This document shows, piece after piece, positions 6,362-7,665 of a DNA stretch of 7,665 nucleotides. Position numbers and translations under genes: made by a program. Origin of the DNA: JAAZFF01 sp964405775 (GTDB lineage: Bacteria; Verrucomicrobiota; Kiritimatiellia; RFP12; UBA3636). The notes beneath the pieces were generated by a model that made no database searches, was not told the DNA's origin, and was given only the letters and a program-made list of their open reading frames with translations. The stretch lies in the NCBI GenBank assembly GCA_964405775.1, contig CAYOPG010000093.1, positions 1-7,665 on the forward strand, given 5' to 3'. Position 1 is the first letter of the stretch. Each line of letters starts with the position of its first letter.

Positions 6362-7665
6362 TTATTTGTTGTCTTTTAAGAAATCCATAACAGCGCGGAA
6401 GTTTCTTCCGTTTCTAATCAAATTGAACATTGCTTTGTGGCTGGTCCCGATGTTGTCTATGGCTTTCTTGTGCGCTTCGGCGAGATCCGCCAGCGTTTCG
6501 ATCGGTTGACCGTTCACAGAGACAATGATGTCGTTCGGCGCAAGGACTCTTTCGGCATTGCCAGAATCCTTGCATGCGAAAACGTACACGCCTTTGTTCA
6601 TGCGGAAGAAAAGATCAGGGGTTTCGAACTGGTTGATTTCCTTGGCGGAAAAGTCCCACCTCGGGAAATCGCGCTCTTTGCCTTCAACTGCGCCTTTGGC
6701 ATTGGGCTTAATCACGATTTGCATCGGTTCGCCGCCTCTTACTATATCGCATAATATATCGTCGGTTTCAGGCAACAACCCGAACATCATGCGCACGCCT
6801 GGCAGATCTTCGTCGGTGATGACGTTCACGGGAGTTCCGTTGACGCGCTCGACCCTGTCAGACGGAAGGAATCCGGCGGCACGCGCAGGGCTGTCGGGAG
6901 CAGTGCCGGAGACTATCACGCCATTGGTGGCGTCGAAATACATGTCTCGCTGGAAGTCACGAAGCGGCTGAAGCAGAAGGCCGCTCCACGACCAGTTGAC
7001 CTTGCCGTGTTCCCGGAGCTGCTTGATTATAACCTTTGCGGATTCGGCAGGTATAGCGAAGCCGAAATCAGCCACGCCGATGAACGTGCCAAGCGCGTTG
7101 ATGCCTATGACTTCGCCCTGTGTATTGACGAGCGGTCCGCCGGAATTGCCGGGGCCGATGTTGGCATCGGTCTGTATCCACAGTACATATTCACTGTGGC
7201 CGTCGAGGTATCGACGCGCGCACGATACCGTGCCGAACGTTAGAGAGCGGTTCAGCCCCCAGGGAGCGCCCAGCGCGATTACGAAAGAGCCTTCGGTGAG
7301 CTTCGTTGAATCGCCGAACTTTGTATACGGCACAGTCTCCCCCTCTTTCAGCTTCAGCCTGCACAGTGCTATATCCATGGACTTGTCCGAGCCGAGGACT
7401 TCCGCTTCGAAGTTGCGGCCATCGGATAGCATGCATCGTACAGACGTCGCCTTGTCAACCACATGCCAGTTGGTGATGAACTCGCCGTCGGGCGAGATCA
7501 CGAACGCACTTCCAGAAACGGTATCCGCGGAAAGTTTGCCTCTTTTTGTGCTTTCCGTTATGCATTGTACGTAGAGTACGGCAGGCTGGACGTTTTCCTT
7601 TGCGCGCTCTATTGTCGCGGCGAAATCGACGGGAGCGCCAGGGATCTGCGGCATTGCTCCGGAGC
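6362..7665 (-). CDS. HtrA/DegP-type serine endoprotease (S1C, trypsin-PDZ-PDZ), 5' partial
   Basis: An envelope protease and probable quality-control enzyme of the Do/DegP class. Numbering from the first in-window ATG (7654), the triad is complete: H64 in TNWHVV, D94 in SMDIALCRL and S171 in GPGNSGGPL. The preceding QTDANIGPG is the usual substrate and oxyanion region. The first strand reads SGSAFVIS rather than the common GSGF. Two PDZ domains follow, about 222-317 (NGVIVSGTAPDSPARAAGF) and 332-428 (NDIIVSVNGQPIETL), and the protein ends shortly after. The frame stays open through the window edge (SGA precedes the ATG), and the ATG has GGAG only two bases away, too close for normal initiation. 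The true start and a signal peptide are therefore expected outside the window. It heads a probable operon with the pseudoprotease, 13 bases downstream. Confidence 0.93.
   Translation of the reverse strand, partial: SGAMPQIPGAPVDFAATIERAKENVQPAVLYVQCITESTKRGKLSADTVSGSAFVISPDGEFITNWHVVDKATSVRCMLSDGRNFEAEVLGSDKSMDIALCRLKLKEGETVPYTKFGDSTKLTEGSFVIALGAPWGLNRSLTFGTVSCARRYLDGHSEYVLWIQTDANIGPGNSGGPLVNTQGEVIGINALGTFIGVADFGFAIPAESAKVIIKQLREHGKVNWSWSGLLLQPLRDFQRDMYFDATNGVIVSGTAPDSPARAAGFLPSDRVERVNGTPVNVITDEDLPGVRMMFGLLPETDDILCDIVRGGEPMQIVIKPNAKGAVEGKERDFPRWDFSAKEINQFETPDLFFRMNKGVYVFACKDSGNAERVLAPNDIIVSVNGQPIETLADLAEAHKKAIDNIGTSHKAMFNLIRNGRNFRAVMDFLKDNK

Noticed and set aside
6996..7574. Plus-strand open frame of 192 codons opposite the HtrA gene
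   Set aside because: It overlaps the catalytic domain of a clear protease gene and looks low-complexity (Ser and Pro rich), as expected of a shadow frame.
7652..7665. ATG at 7654 as the true start of the HtrA gene
   Set aside because: GGAG is only two bases from it, the frame is open to the window edge, and an exported protease would need a signal peptide that is not present after this ATG.

Overview
The window carries four protein genes. One is rightward (M14-type zinc carboxypeptidase, 178-1344). Three are leftward: leuS (1390-3993), a large secreted protein built from two degenerate trypsin-like folds plus two PDZ domains (4084-6348), and a catalytically intact HtrA/DegP-type serine protease whose 5' end lies beyond the right edge (6362-7665). 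No RNA gene, mobile element, CRISPR array or long repeat was seen. No gap between genes exceeds about 180 bases.

The organism is a bacterium with Shine-Dalgarno sites of the AAGGAG type, moderate GC content and the standard code (TGA, TAG and TAA are all used as stops). The leucyl-tRNA synthetase has the form I recall from the Planctomycetes-Verrucomicrobia-Chlamydiae group and from Bacteroidetes: a CPALGTVLANEEV stretch followed by a cysteine-free version of the small zinc region. Combined with the secreted HtrA-like pair, this suggests Verrucomicrobiota or a relative such as Lentisphaerae or Kiritimatiellae. That is an inference from remembered motifs, not a search result.

Layout from left to right: positions 1-177 hold a promoter-like pair (70-98) and two good ribosome binding sites ahead of the carboxypeptidase. 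The carboxypeptidase and leuS converge with only 45 bases between their stop codons and no clear terminator. A 90-base gap with a possible leuS promoter separates leuS from the pseudoprotease gene. The pseudoprotease gene follows the active HtrA gene by 13 bases, and its ribosome binding site sits inside that gap, so these two are almost certainly co-transcribed; leuS may be read from the same transcript.

The most interesting part is the protease pair. The upstream gene keeps the complete His-Asp-Ser triad. The downstream gene appears to repeat the fold twice, has lost the triad in both copies, and has proline at both positions aligned with the nucleophile serine. An exported scaffold, substrate adaptor or regulator working with the active HtrA is a reasonable hypothesis. 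The carboxypeptidase and leuS look like conventional, unrelated neighbours.
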